64,000 nucleotides of DNA from Gigaspora rosea (taxonomy: Eukaryota; Glomeromycota; Glomeromycetes; Diversisporales; Gigasporaceae). The notes beneath the pieces were generated by a model that made no database searches, had not been told where the DNA came from, and worked only from the letters and a program-made list of their open reading frames with translations. The DNA is taken from positions 365,218 to 429,217 of the forward strand of contig QKWP01000220.1 in assembly GCA_003550325.1 (NCBI GenBank), in the 5' to 3' direction. A program made the position numbers and the translations under genes. Below, one piece after another: positions 1 to 12,339 of this stretch (the stretch's first letter is position 1; each line of letters begins with the position of its first letter).

Positions 1-1190
1 AATTAATCAATTCATTAAATATGATCAGCATTATCCTTACTCAACAACCAGCAAAATAAACATCAATATGGTACAAAGAAATGAAGTTAAAAGACAGAAT
101 TAAAATAAATCAAAGAAAAATAATTCTGACACTAATAATGGATGTCAAAAATTCAGGCAAAATTAAGTATAATTCCTAGCACAGTTAAAATATAAATTCA
201 GGCAATATGCAAAATTAGAATATAAATTTAGGCAGGCAAATTTAAGTATTATAAAATTAGGCAAAATTAAATTATAGTTTCAAGCAAATTTAATTATAAT
301 TCCGAGTAAATTTAAGTATAATTCCAGGCAAAATTAAAAGTCAAAATTAAATAAAATATTAGGCGAGGCAAAGCTAAAATAACGTTAAGGTAGAGGTAAG
401 GTCACGTGATAAGAAACAGATTCTTTTCACATAGCAGTAGTAAGAGTTTGTCTAAATGGCTAGCGCTAGTTTTTTAGATCGATTTACAGATCTACACGTG
501 ATTATTACCCAATCAAATTACAATTTTTATTACATTACAGTTCAAAAACGAAAACTTCAAGACAAAAAGTTTATATGAATTGGTAAAACCACTGATTATA
601 TACATATAAAAGATAGGATATTCATATTTTTTCATTTAGCGTGGTAGAAATTGTTTTAACAAAATTATTATAATTTTTTCAAAACTTTTATAGTTCAGAT
701 GTTGTTTTGAATTAATTATCTTTAAATTTATTGGTATTGTTGCTTCACAATCTATATCAGATGTTACGGACCCATAAAAAGATTTAAATCTTCGGAAGTC
801 TCATTCTATTTTCGGATCGAAGTTCCGATAACAGTGACGTGGTTTCCAAAGAGTTAGATGATTCATAAGATGAATCCGAAAGGTTTCAGGAATCAAGCAA
901 ATCTTTCAAGTGTCCTGTCCCACTAATTTTCAAATCAGCTGTAATTTAGCGAAAACATTTTAATTCATTCTTAATACGTTATTAATTAATAAAAATTTTC
1001 TTTGTTTTTTACGTTATGTATATCTTTATGTTAATACTAATTCAATGGAACCAAAGCTCTAGAACCGATACAAGAATTATTCGAAAAATATTTTACTAAT
1101 ACTCAAAATGGAACAGGATCTAAAACCGATACAAGTATTATGATACCTGAATCAAGAGAATTTTGAACAAAATCTTTGATTGGTACAAAG
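1..1190. other. AT-rich non-coding stretch
   Basis: I see no protein-like frame here. Positions 145-370 hold degenerate short repeats of the form AGGCAAATTTAAGTATAATTC. CACGTG palindromes lie at 403 and 495, two of nine in the window. Confidence 0.5.
145..370. repeat. Degenerate short tandem repeat (AGGCAAA/TTTAAGTATAATTC type)
   Basis: The words TTCAGGCAAAATTAA, TTTAGGCAGGCAAATTTAAG, TTAGGCAAAATTAAATTATA and TTCCAGGCAAAATTAAAAG follow each other with 20-40 bp spacing. Copies are poorly conserved, so this is an old array. A similar GGCC/GGCAAAATTATATAAT array occurs near 39.2 kb. Confidence 0.5.
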
Positions 1191-1590
1191 TTGAGCTCAA
1201 CTTTAGCAAATTGAGCTCAACCTTGTTAGTTGAGCTCAACTTTAGCAAGTTGAGCTCAACCTGGTTAGTTGAGCTCAACTTGGTTAATTGAGCTCAACCT
1301 GGTTAGTTGAGCTCAACTTGGTTAGTTGAGCTCAACCTGGTTAGTTGAGCTCAACCTGGTTAGTTGAGCTCAACTTTAGCAAGTTGAGCTCAACCTGGTT
1401 AGCTGAGCTCAACTTGGTTAATTGAGCTCAACCTGGTTAGTTGAGCTCAACTTGGTTAGTTGAGCTCAACCTGGTTAGTTGAGCTCAACCTGGTTAGTTG
1501 AGCTCAACCTGGTTAGTTGAGTTCAACCTGGTTAGTTGAGCTCAATCTGGTTAGTTGAGCTCAACCTGGTTAGTTGAGCTCAACTTGGTT
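1191..1590. repeat. Minisatellite, 19-20 bp unit with TTGAGCTCAA palindrome, about 21 copies
   Basis: Each unit is the 10 bp palindrome TTGAGCTCAA plus a spacer: CTGGTTAG, TTGGTTAG/A, or the 9-base TTTAGCAAG. Units with the first spacers are 19 bp, those with TTTAGCAAG are 20 bp. The order of spacer variants repeats: TTTAGCAAG recurs at about 1241 and 1375, so seven monomers form a higher-order unit of about 134 bp present nearly twice. Only a few copies carry point changes (CTGAGCTC, GAGTTC, CTCAATC), so the array is young or being homogenised. Confidence 0.95.
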
Positions 1591-4047
1591 TATCATCTCT
1601 GATATTTTCCTGAGTATTTTCCTGATAATCATGTTAATTTGGGCGCTATTACAGCTCATTAGAGTACTTTTTATATTAACTAGTTTACAGATCACATTGA
1701 TATTTACATAAAATTTGGATTTAATCCATCTAGAATATTAAGATTCTTGTTTATTAATTGTTACTTTTTTTAATTAGTTCATGTAATTCGTGTATGACTT
1801 GCTAATATTTTCCGGAAACATTAAATATGGGCCTCGTATATATTAATTAATTTGATATTTGGCGCGCTGATGGAGCTTATTAGGGTAATTTATATTATCT
1901 AGTTTATAGATCATATTACTATTTCAATAAATTTTGTATTTACAATACAATTAGAATATTAATGATTCTTATTTATTTTTAAAAATTCAATCGCTTTTTT
2001 AAATTGAATTCCTTCGAATTATTTGTATTCAATTGGTTCAAGTTCTTAATTTGGGATGCGTAATAATACAATGTATTGTTGCCTTGCAATAGTGTAGTGA
2101 TGCGAATTATCTATTGGAGAGCAAAATATTTCTGAAATAGTTATCACGTGTTTGGTAAAATTTTCGGAAATTAAACTTTAATTAAAAAATAAATATTGAT
2201 ATCGATTGATATCAATATAATTTGATACCAATTTTTTCAATATTATATAAATGCAATAGAGTTTGAAAATTTTTTAATAATGCCAGCTCGAAATAAGTCT
2301 TTAAATAAATATTTAAACCACAAATTAACACTTTGTTGCCACAGAATCGCAGAATTTACCTTATATTCCTGAGGTAGTGTCACGGTTAAAAATTTTTTAT
2401 CACGTGCCTTAAATGCGAATTGGTAATACCAGAAAACTCTAGTGACCCAAGCCATCTGGCTTTTGGAGGCTTGGAGATAATGATTTGTTTCCATGAGGCA
2501 CCTGGTAGAGAAACCGGCCGGTTATTGTTATACTCTCACTTATACAAATTAGATGAAAATGCCATTCAAAATATAACTTTTTATTATAATCATTCTTTAT
2601 TGAATTGAAATAAATTATTGCAATAAAATAAAAATTGCAACAATTGACCAATTAAAATTTAAAATGTTTAATTTGTTTTTTATTTTAGATGAGATTGAAA
2701 TATTTAATTGACTTAATTAAAAACGACAAAAGAAATAAGAATTATATTTATTAATCTGCAACAAAAATTAAACCATTCACGCTAAATTTACCCATGAAAT
2801 AATGTGGAGGTAACCAAATTCGGTAATAACAAGCCATGATATGGCTGTAGCATATTGTGAAAAGAACTTTGACTTCAAAAGTTGATGATATTTTTACTAT
2901 CAAAACGACTCTTCGGGATTCTAAATAAGTTTCGTGTATACTTGAAATGGCAGATCTCCGATGAGTATTTATTTAAATTGCATACTGTTTACCAAATTGC
3001 CTTTCTGCAAGTTATTGGATAAATAATTAATCTTAACTCACAAGAATCAATTTCTAAGAATATCCCAAGCTTACCCACATACTTTATTATTATGGCGCCT
3101 TTCTGTTCATTTATCAACTTCTTTGCATAACAACATACGTGCATGTGTACGTGAAATTTTACCTAATCAAATCACGTGATAAGCTAGACCTGCGGTCCAT
3201 TGTTTTAACATATTCATTTAAACACAGACTTTATGTCGTCTGAGATATGCATAAAAATACGAAGATAAAATGTTTAACGTCAAAACCCCAAGATTATCAA
3301 ATCATTTTGGAAAAAATGTCTCGACCATGCCATGTGATCTCCAACATTTCTGGGATATATTAAATTCTCTTTATGTTATATAGGCCGGAACTAGTCGGTG
3401 ATCACATGTTCACGACTTTTTTGCCACTATTTTGCCTCGTTTAAAATGCCAATGTTTTTTATTAAATTAACCCTCCTAGCATTTTGCTTATATTGATTCA
3501 AACCACAATTTTTTCACAAATTAAATGAGAATTGCAATAGGGGAGATTTTATAATAAATATGGCAACACAAAAATCACCTTTCCCATATAAATATACGTG
3601 ATTTTAAATTTAATTGCTTGTAACTTTTGATATGTGTCATTTTTGATTCCGGCTTCTGGCTCGGGACTGCAGAACACTTGTAGTATAATTTTGAATTTTG
3701 CCTGAATTAAGTTTAATTCTTGCCAAAATTCGAAATAACGCTCCTGCGCGTTTTTTTTCACAAAAATAAATTACATTATACCCTCCGAGGCTATGTGGAT
3801 TTGATGACAGAATTCAAATTTGCCAGCTATTCAATGATACTATTCGAATGAATTTTTTTTTATTCTGTAGAGATTAGGGCTGTCTCTTCAGTTTAACTGT
3901 TATTTATATTCATGCACAATTAGGAAAAAAATATTATATTTATGAGATTAAATTCCAAAATATTATATAAATAATACCTTTTGGCGTTATCACTCTTTTA
4001 TTTCAGTAATCGTTGATTCCAGATACACGCTAAAAAATATGGTTTAC
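1591..4047. other. Non-coding spacer
   Basis: Short open frames exist on both strands between 2240 and 2650 and near 3550-3760, but they overlap each other, show no domain and have no splice-site context. CACGTG occurs at 2145, 2401 and 3173. I found no gene. Confidence 0.5.
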
Positions 4048-4300
4048 CCATAAAGTCCCGAATATAAGCAACCCCCAAGCCACCCATTTTAGACAAATTT
4101 TTTCAGAGGGTTACTTAAATTCGGGACTTTAAAATATTCAATTTATTGGTCAATATATCTTATATATAAATAACCAATAAAGTTTATAATAAATTTTATA
4201 TATGTTTAGCAGGAGTTGCTTATTTTATTTTCTTAGTATTTTGATAACAAAAAGTGGGGGTTGCTTATTTTCGGAGTTGCTTATATTCGGGACTTTATGG
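4048..4300. mobile_element. MITE-like inverted-repeat element (253 bp)
   Basis: The ends are perfect 25 bp inverted repeats: 4048-4072 begins CCATAAAGTCCCG and 4276-4300 ends CGGGACTTTATGG. Imperfect inner copies of the same end (TTCGGGACTTTAAAAT near 4120; GGGGTTGCTTATTTTCGG near 4257) suggest internal duplication. No coding capacity is seen. The target-site duplication is unclear; TTAC/GTAA flanks could be part of the repeat. Confidence 0.75.
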
Positions 4301-4546
4301 TAATTCTTATTTACGGTATTTATAAATGGCATTTTCAATTAAAATTCCATAAATTCGATTAATTAATTTAAATTTACATTTTAACTAATTTTTTTATAAT
4401 CTTCTTTAAATTCAAAATTTGCAAGTTTTATTGATATGTTGTTGATTATTTTTTAATAATGTATCATAATGTTTATTTGATAAGTAATATTTAAGAAATG
4501 TGCATAGTATAAAATAAACAAAAAATATAGTATTTCTGACACATTA

Positions 4547-6217
4547 TTAATTATCAAAAATTTTTTTACTTCTAATCTCAGACTCAAACATGTGTAAAAA
4601 CTTTTCAAAAGTGTTAACATATAATAAAGTCAATGTTTCTTCTCGAGCATTTTCATACATAGACAATTCAAATTGGTCACTAGCAATCATATTTTTAACA
4701 GAGTTTACTATACTTCCAGAAAAATTAATTGCCAAATCTGAATTCAGATCCAGATAAGAATCATAAAACATTCTATAATCAGTCCTAAGCTCGTAAGGAA
4801 ATGGAATCCAAGAGGCTGCAGAAACTGTTTCAACAATTGATTTTGTACATGGAGTGGAAATGTAAGATGCTGGTGATAATGGTGGTAAAATTGTACTTTC
4901 TTTTATAAATAGATTTTCTTTATCATCTGACATGCGAAGTTTGGGAGTGAGGGAGGTAAAAAACTTTTTTTCATTGGAGTGCAACATTTGGCCACCAACA
5001 TTTTCAAGTATTGATATTCTTCTAAAAAGAGAATTAACTCTGTACAGAAACATGCTACAGCACAAGCTATAAAAAAAGAAACTAGTTCTATTGATATTGT
5101 TTGTTAATAAAGATTAATAAAGATATATAATAAAGATTTTATTACCTTTATAAAGTTTAAACAAATCAGGATGGGCCAAAACCTCTTCAAATTGTTTATA
5201 TCTCTTTGAACGTGAAATCTTTTTATTATGAAATAAAATATCAAAAGAATATTTATATGATTTCCAAACAGGTATCGTAATTGATAAGGTGTAACTCAAT
5301 ATAAGAGTAACCCACGGAAACATAAAACTTCCAAAATAAAGTCTAAGACCAGATGCAGAATATTCCCAGATGAAAAACATAATAAAGGAAAAAGAACCAA
5401 CAATTAAAGTTACCATCAACTCATTTCTAAGACCATAAGCATCTCTTATGTTATATAAAAGATAAATAATGATAGGGCAAATGATAAAGAGAAAAAGAGA
5501 GAGAATAATGAAAATGTGAATATGTCTAATAACATATTGATATAAGAAAAATATGAGTATTTTATATAAAGATAAGAGAATTATTTAATTAAATAAATAC
5601 ATACTCAGGGCCTATTTGACATTCCGTATGCATTGGAATGAGTCTAAGATCCGGTGAAGTTATTTGAAATATGAAAGCTAGTAAGAATGCAATTGCTATA
5701 GTTGAATACAAAATTCGTCGCGTCATCCATATATCAGTTGCATTTTTCTTCCATTTTTTCAATTGACGCATTAACTTGTCATGAACAGAAGTCATTTGAG
5801 ATATAGTACTTGATTCCGGCATTAAACCTATCCTCAATTTAGCCATATGATATCTAGCCACCCAAATGAATACAATAGCTCTGCAAGTTATCGAGGCACA
5901 AACCAAAAAAAACCAATATATAAAGGCCAATGTATTAGAAAACAAGGATATTCCATTGGGTAAAATCCTGATTGAAAACAAAACATCACACACAGCATGA
6001 TTATAGCTATTGAATTAAAAATTGTCAGCCTTAATGGTCGGTAGCGAATATCTGCAATTCTTTGTCGCCTTTTGTAAAATAATATTATTGTTGCAGTGAG
6101 ATAAATAAATGACAATATTCCAAGAGTCGAATATAATCCTTTTCTCAAAGGCGATCCGCCTGCAGAATCTTGTTGAGAATAATTAGGTATCATATACGTA
6201 TTCATATTTATTATCAT
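4547..6217 (-). CDS. Seven-helix GPCR-like receptor with C-terminal RGS domain (three exons, two frame breaks)
   Basis: Exons lie at 6217-5605, 5525-5146 and 5066-4547; both introns are 79 bp and use GT-AG with matching phases. The product of about 504 residues has predicted helices at residues of about 28-47, 60-85, 100-125, 165-185 and three more after the first intron. Then comes an RGS domain starting KQFEEVLAHPDLFKLYK, passing through TELILFLEEYQYL and ending RMFYDSYLDLNSDLAINF plus NTFEKFLHMFE. In fungi such proteins are thought to pair signal reception with GTPase activation of a G-alpha subunit at the plasma membrane. Two single-base breaks interrupt the frame, at the A8 run 5905-5912 and the T7 run 4965-4971; one extra base in each restores it. 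The exon 1 ATG follows an AT-rich leader. Confidence 0.85.
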
Positions 6218-7639
6218 TTACATATATATAGGTCAGATAAATTTTCAAAGGCGTTATTAATATTTCGCGTGCTAAGAAAATGAGTGGCCAAATATGACCT
6301 GAAACTTTGTGGTGGATTTAAAATCAACTGAGAAAGCAGATTTAGAAAACATAATAGATTTTTATATATCTGCAAACATCACTTGTATATAAATATAACA
6401 ATGTGTCCGGCTAAAATTTGATGACAGCCAAAAAAGCTATTTAACTACATACACCAATCAATTTCGTTTATGATCAACTACAAATATGAACAAGAAATTA
6501 TATAGTGTATTAAACATCTTGATTTGTGTGTAACATTATGCACCTGTATATATCTTTCGATATTCAAGCACAAAGACTTTGGGGTATGTCTATCACTATT
6601 TTATAAGTTAAAGTTCCATAATTTCCGGCCAATGTCCCGTTAGATAAAACAATTGTTCGAATTTGTACGCTGAATTATTGCATAAATTGGGCAGATCCAT
6701 CACGAAAATTTTATTTCTATTCACGTTTAATTTAAAGAATGAGATAATTAAAAAAAAAACACTATTTATTCAAATTAAAATATTCGTTTGAATTAATCAC
6801 AGGCTGCATTCTTCTTTTTAGCAGTAATACTCTCGATTTACTTATTTCGATATCATAAAAGTTCAAGGAATTATTAATAGGAGCAAACACAAGATTTAGT
6901 AGAAAGTAATTTAAAATATTTTTAATGGACTTGCAACTACGGTTTTTTTTGTAAAATCCATTGGTTTGGTTTTTTTTTTGTAAAATCCAACCCCGGTAAT
7001 TAACCTAAAAACCTGAAACCCTAATTATCACCACTTTTTTACTTTTTAAAATCTACTACATTGTAGCTTTATCTAATAATAAAACAAAATTAGTAAAATA
7101 TTAAAATTTTATTAAGGCCGTTCAAAATTGTCGCCAACAATCTAACAATTAGTATATGCTGTTTTGAAATTTGTGCTTTAAAAAAATCTGCAATCGCATT
7201 TCTTCAGATTTCTATGCGAACCTAATAATTCTATTAAAAATATTCTATTTAATAATTTTGCAAATTAACCAATTTCAATTAAAAATCTTTATTGTTAACT
7301 TTTAAAATGTTAAATTTTTTTCACTTATTTATTTTGAATTTTTCAATTAACTAAAGCACTTTGCATCTTGTTAAATATGTCCATAAATATGCAATTTCTA
7401 TTTAACTGATATTTTGACTAATAAAAATCCTCATGATGCAAAGTAACCATCGCAAACTACCTAATTCAAGTGTATTTTTTTGTGGTAAAAATTCTTTGAT
7501 GATTATAAAAAAATTCTTGTCAAATTTTAACCTAAAAATCCATGCTGCTGAGAATCTATAAGAAAGATTTGGTTCAAATTTTAATTGAAAATGAAAGAAT
7601 TAGTTCAAATTGAACTAAAAATAAAAAAGCAATAGAAAT
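6218..7639. other. Non-coding spacer
   Basis: Very AT-rich with long A/T runs. No coding-like frame or clear repeat was found. Confidence 0.45.
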
Positions 7640-8085
7640 AAAGACAGAAACCATAGATCAATACGTAAGGAACAACTCGAGGAACTAAAAGACTGTGAAG
7701 GTTTGAAACAAGATTAGAAAATTTAATTAAAAAAATGTTAGTTTAATAATGATCAAATCAAAAAAATTAATTATCAAAAAATTGTTGATGATAAAATGGA
7801 TGCTATTCTAAAAGATATAAAAGAACAAGAAAATGATAATAGAAGCAGTATAAAAATAAACCACAAAATGAGTTAGAAAATATTATATATGCCTCTAAAG
7901 AAGAAATAAAAAGTTTAGAAAAAGATGTAACTGCAATTAGGCTTGAGCTTAAGAAAAACATTGAAAACACAGAAATTATATAATTATTTGAATAATGATA
8001 ATTATAAAAAAATTGAAAAGGTTTTACAAGAAGAAAAAGGAGCACTGAAAGCAGATGAAAATGAAAAAAGCAAAGTTATAAGTTA
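7640..8085 (+). pseudogene. Decayed paralogue of the coiled-coil gene at 12.5 kb
   Basis: Fragments in all three forward frames follow the 12492-13427 protein in order: RKEQLEELKDCEGLKQ matches RQKQLEKLKDYKGLKK, KIVDDKMDAILKDIK matches the IVENVVDNKMDQIL region, and NNDNYKKIEKVLQEEKGAL matches KNDNYKILKEIEKDLEEENG. Stops (for example at 7714) and frame changes rule out a single product. It lies on the opposite strand to its relative, so the duplication was inverted. Confidence 0.7.
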
Positions 8086-8441
8086 AATGTAAAAAAAATG
8101 TTTTTTTAAAAAAATTATGTGCTCTTAAAAATTAAGTTTTTTATTTTACACTAGTCAAATTCAATCTTAATTAGAGCTGTTTAGTTGAAAGGTATTTCAT
8201 TTAAATTGCCACTTTAAAGAATTTTATAACTGATAATAATAAATATAGATTTTATAAAAGCTTTGTCATATCACAAAAAAACAACTTAGGATCTAATCAA
8301 AGAAAACAGATACATTTTTTTTCTCTTTAACAATTTAGAAACATATAAATTTGATAGGCCTTGAGGTTCATGGATAATAACTAAGAATGTAAAACTTATC
8401 TCCATCATAAAAATAAAAAAAATTAAGATTATTTATTGATG
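8086..8441. other. Non-coding spacer
   Basis: AT-rich, nothing recognised. It separates two convergent units. Confidence 0.4.
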
Positions 8442-9790
8442 TTAATTTTTCAAGCGTTCCTTGGCTTTGTTTTTGTATTTAGAATTACTTTTGGAAACTT
8501 CGTTAAAAAGTCTAAGTGCTTCATTTGGATTTTCACTAACGCCTAACCCATACATCAAATGGATTGCCAAAAAATATTAGCATCAAATGCTAATTCTGTA
8601 TTTTCCATTTTATGTCCAAAGGCGACAGATTGAAAAGAGTTGTAAAATGTTTTGAACTCTTGACTTTTATAAGCCTCAATTGCTCCATTAAATAGTCTTT
8701 TGAATTCTTGTTCACGAGAAGGTTCCTGTTCACGAGAAGGCCTCTTTAGTTTTTTTTTTGAGAACATCTTTCAGAATGTTATTCAAATTGCCTAAAATAT
8801 ATATTTATATAATTGTAAATTATTACTATTACTCATAATTAATTGAATTTCAATCAGAAGAAAACAATACCTAATATTATATAATTTAATAAAATAATAA
8901 CATTGTTATTGTGAAATTTGCAATTAAATTTAATTGATTTTGCTAAATTATTCCAAATATGTAGGCAATTAGCAATAGGATATTGTTTGAGTTTCTATAG
9001 TAGAAGTAAAATTATTTATAGAATTAGTATAGTATTTAAAATAAACCATAACAAGAGTTCCGCACCATCTTTTCTCTTTTCAATTTTTCCTCTTCAAGAT
9101 ATTCACTGTTAGCATGTTGAATTTCTTTGATTGCATACTTCTTGTATCCATATTTAAGAAAAGCCTTAGCAATATTAAATCCTATATCTCCAGTAGCTCC
9201 GGTAATTACTACAAGCTGTCTTTTATCACTTTCAGGAATAGTGGTGTGATAATTTTCTGAAATTTTATTAAAAATGTTTTGCTTACAGAAATCTAATGCA
9301 TCACTTTGCCCCTGGAATGCCGCTAATTTTATCAAATGACTAGCTTCTTTTTTGTTTATACCAAGTTACCATAAAATTTTTCCTTTCAAATACTTTGCTT
9401 CAGGATTAGTCTCTTTTTCAAGCGTATTCAAATCTTCTAAAAGTCTCACGAAGCTCTTTATTTCACCAAATTTGTTATTTTGTTGTTCATAAACTAGCAT
9501 AGACTGCGTTAAACTAGCAATTTTGGCATTGTTAAAGAGGTTTTCTGAGGCTCTTTTTGAATGTTTTTAGCTCTTTTTTTAAATGGTAATTCAACAAAAG
9601 TTACTTTAGGTTGAGGCATATTGCCAAAGAATTTAATGCTCTTACAGAATCTCCTCTGTTTTATTTAAAAAAAACTTAAAATAATTCAATGCAAAATGGT
9701 TTTAAAATTGTTTTTTCGAATTGTTCAAGATATTATAGTACTTTTAGACTCGGGTTGCTTTCTTGAATTTTATAACTCTAATTTTATTTA
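8442..9790 (-). pseudogene. Multi-exon Sel1-like protein gene, with breaks
   Basis: Best model, 5' to 3' on the minus strand: a short exon near 9755; an exon from about 9660 to 9066 containing NNKFGEIKSFVRLLEDL, EASHLIKLAAFQGQSDAL and LVVITGATGDIGFNIAKAF; an intron 9065-8995; an exon with YPIANCLHIWNNLAKSIK; an intron ending near 8780; and a last exon ending at 8442 with AIHLMYGLGVSENPNEALRL, a Sel1-type repeat. Splice phases agree at both 3' introns. TGATGDIG looks like the glycine loop of a short-chain dehydrogenase, but the rest of that fold is not evident. Breaks: a TAA at 9366-9368, an extra A near 9556, and off-by-one runs at 8569-8574 (A6) and 8750-8759 (T10). Sel1 proteins usually act as scaffolds; the partner here is unknown. 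Confidence 0.55.
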
Positions 9791-9868
9791 CAAATAATTA
9801 AATTCAATTCTTATTTGGTTCGTCATTAAATTATTTAACTTGAAAAGCTTTTAATTCATGATTAAATA
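9335..9868. repeat. Segmental duplication, copy A (534 bp; partner 16555-17088)
   Basis: This block aligns without large gaps to 16555-17088 in the same orientation, from AATGACTAGCTTC to TTTAATTCATGATTAAATA, with only scattered differences. It covers the 5' part of the Sel1-like gene on the minus strand. The right edge lies 9 bp from the stop codon of the next gene (9877). Confidence 0.9.
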
Positions 9869-9876
9869 AGATGCTT

Positions 9877-10337
9877 TTAAACATGTAGAAATAAATTAAT
9901 TTCTTTGTCTTTACTTTCTTTGGCAAGTTTTAAAAAAATATCGTACGCTTCTTTATAATTGTTTTTGCTGTATAGTTCTAATGCAATTTTAAAAAAATGT
10001 TTTTTATCCATTTTGAAATATCCTTTGTTATGGTAATCTTTCATGTTAAATAATGCTTCTAATTTTATTTTATCATCTTTGGCTAATTCTGAATAAATTT
10101 TCCAAGCATATTCATACTTATTTTTTTTTGAAAATCTTTTGCAACTTCTATAGCAAATTGTCTATTTTGTTCTGTACCATTCCCATGCATATAGCAAAGA
10201 GCAACATAATATGTAGCATTGTCAGAAATTTCAGTGCTTGAATTTACACTTGTAGAAATATTTTTAAAAGAATTAAAAGCAATACTATAATCTTTATTCT
10301 TATAATCCTTAATTGCAGTTTTAAGTTTTTCTTTCAT
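9877..10337 (-). CDS. Sel1/TPR-like repeat protein, about 153 residues
   Basis: The frame from the ATG at 10337 contains NATYYVALCYMHGNGTEQNR, a Sel1-type G-x-G turn, then continues in a second frame with KYEYAWKIYSELAKDDK and KNNYKEAYDIFLKLAKESKD, which read as TPR-like helix pairs. The switch falls on the T9 run 10121-10129 and needs one extra base. An AG just upstream of the ATG allows a further 5' exon. It probably belongs to the same family as the genes at 8.4-9.8 and 15.1 kb. The role is likely protein binding; no partner can be named. Confidence 0.6.
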
Positions 10338-11264
10338 CCTGAGAGTTGAATGAAAAGAAGTAATTCGTATAGGTGAGGCCAAGACTTCAATCGTACAAAT
10401 TTATACAGTATGTGATGCTATAATTTAAACTTATATAAATATGTGTAATTGACGCTGACGGTTCCAATTAAAATTCAATAAAAAAAGGAATTCAATAAAA
10501 TTTGATTATAACCCTAGTGAGTGCGATTCTTTCAATTAAATTATACATAACAATTTTAATTCAGTTTTACAATAAAATAATCGAACGGTCGCCGACCAAT
10601 TTGTTCTCATATAATTGAACCATGATTTATTTATTAATTTTTATAATGAAATTTAATTATCCTTTTATTTACAAGTAATGAATAGAAATAAGTAAAGAAC
10701 AGGATTGTTTTTTATAATTTGAAACAAAGTCACACAATTTTGCTGTTTCAATAAATAAATATTCATGTAAGACCTTTTTCTTCTATTCCTATTGTTCGTC
10801 TTTTTAAAGGAAAGCTCGCGCAAATAAAGTGAATTGTTTTCACTATTGAAGTAGATTATGACAATTATTGTCGCAGCTGAAGCTGGAAATTAGAGGTCTC
10901 GATTTGAAACTATAAGCCCTGCTAAAATTCAACTATACTCTTTTATTATAAACTCTAACCCTAAATTCTAATATAATGATAAAAAAAATCGGACAAAATG
11001 CACCCAAAATTTTTTTTAATTAAAGAAAAATTGAATCTATATTTATAATAAAAATAATTAAATAAACAATAAATTACAATTCTATTTTCTAGTAGTTCTG
11101 TCTTGCAGTAATTAGTTTTGGCTTAGAAAAATTTTCGATGTAATTATAAAGTAACCAATGACCTGATATTAATAAACTGTTACGGAATAAGTTCATTAAT
11201 ATCTAATTACATAATCTTAATAATTAGACAGGATAAATGTAAATGAAGTTGAGTCTACTGTTAG
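10338..11264. other. Non-coding spacer
   Basis: No supported gene. Composition is uniformly AT-rich. Confidence 0.4.
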
Positions 11265-11570
11265 GGTGGGAATTTAGATGTTGAAGGAATTAGAAAAGGA
11301 GAATTTGATGCAGGATTTTTGGTCGTTTTAAAATGCACTCGTGTAAGAAAAATAGTATTTCAAATAGCTGGTTTGTCAAAGGAAAAAGTTATCATTACAA
11401 CTTATGATAAAATGTGCAATGTCATTAAAGAAACAATTAATGACTTAATGATAGAAAGAATCAATACATTAGAGGAAGATACGTTTAATTTAAATTATTA
11501 TTTAATTTTTGGTACTTTTTTTTTTGTAACTTATATATATTTAATTTTTCACGCTGTGTATAGTCTTTAA
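11265..11570 (+). CDS. Orphan exon or small protein with C-terminal hydrophobic segment
   Basis: The frame is open from just after TTAG (11261-11264, a possible splice acceptor) and reads DVEGIRKGEFDAGFLVVL, then KIVFQIAGLSKEKVIITTYD, and ends in a roughly 25-residue hydrophobic segment (YYLIFGTFFFVTYIYLIF). No ATG opens it, so an upstream exon is likely missing or unrecognised. I do not recognise the family. The first 75 residues look more protein-like than the tail, which may be read-through past a real splice site. Confidence 0.4.
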   Translation, partial: GGNLDVEGIRKGEFDAGFLVVLKCTRVRKIVFQIAGLSKEKVIITTYDKMCNVIKETINDLMIERINTLEEDTFNLNYYLIFGTFFFVTYIYLIFHAVYSL

Positions 11571-12017
11571 TATATGAAAATTTTAAATTTTTAAAATATT
11601 TATGAATGTAAAAAAAAAAAAAAAAGTAAATTTTATTATAAAGTAAGTCACTAATGAAATTAACATATTTCTCAAATTACTGTGTTAACACCAATATCTT
11701 GATTGAGTTTTCTATATTAAACGTAAATATAAAATTGTTGAATTAGAAAGTTTTAATTACAATAAAAAAAATATAAAAACTCAGCATATAAATTAGTATT
11801 ATGTTTGTAGGAATTTAATTCAAATAGATTAACAATAGGAGTTACATGAATACAAAGTTAAAAGATAAAAATTCAATATAAGTTTGAATTAGTGAATTTA
11901 AGTTTATAATTGACAAGTTTTAAATCATAAAAACTTAATACCAAATTAAATATATATGTATTAAAATAATTTCTTAACAAAACACATCTGAATAAAAATT
12001 TTCTATACTGTACTAAC
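11571..12017. other. Non-coding spacer with A14 run
   Basis: Includes a run of 14 A near 11612. No gene seen. Confidence 0.4.
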
Positions 12018-12173
12018 ATGTCTTATAATGTTGGCGATAACATTAAACTTTCTGAAGCATTTCAATTTCACCATGAACGTAAATATAATAAATGGAAATT
12101 AGTGAATTTGGGAATTAAAATTTTCAAAGAATGCCAAATTACTTTCATTTTTGATACCGTACAAAAATTGTAA
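12018..12173 (+). CDS. Small ORF, 51 residues
   Basis: ATG at 12018 to TAA at 12171 encodes MSYNVGDNIKLSEAFQFHHE followed by a basic, aromatic-rich stretch ending FIFDTVQKL. Residue use is balanced and unlike random AT-rich frames nearby. It could be a complete microprotein or a first exon; no donor site is obvious inside it. Family unknown. Confidence 0.4.
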   Translation: MSYNVGDNIKLSEAFQFHHERKYNKWKLVNLGIKIFKECQITFIFDTVQKL

Positions 12174-12339
12174 TTTATAATACAGATCTAATCATTAACA
12201 AGCTTCTATAGTAGAAAATTCTGAAAGGGTGTTTTATTTTATTAAAAATATCTGAATTACAATTTTTTACAGAGATTTTAGAATCAAATAGGCTGTTTGA
12301 AATTAAAACTTATTTTTTTTAATATTTGTAGTAGGGGAG

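Noticed and set aside
2243..2651. Overlapping open frames on both strands, 62-83 codons
   Set aside because: No domain, no splice context, mutual overlap and no codon preference; better explained by a locally higher GC content.
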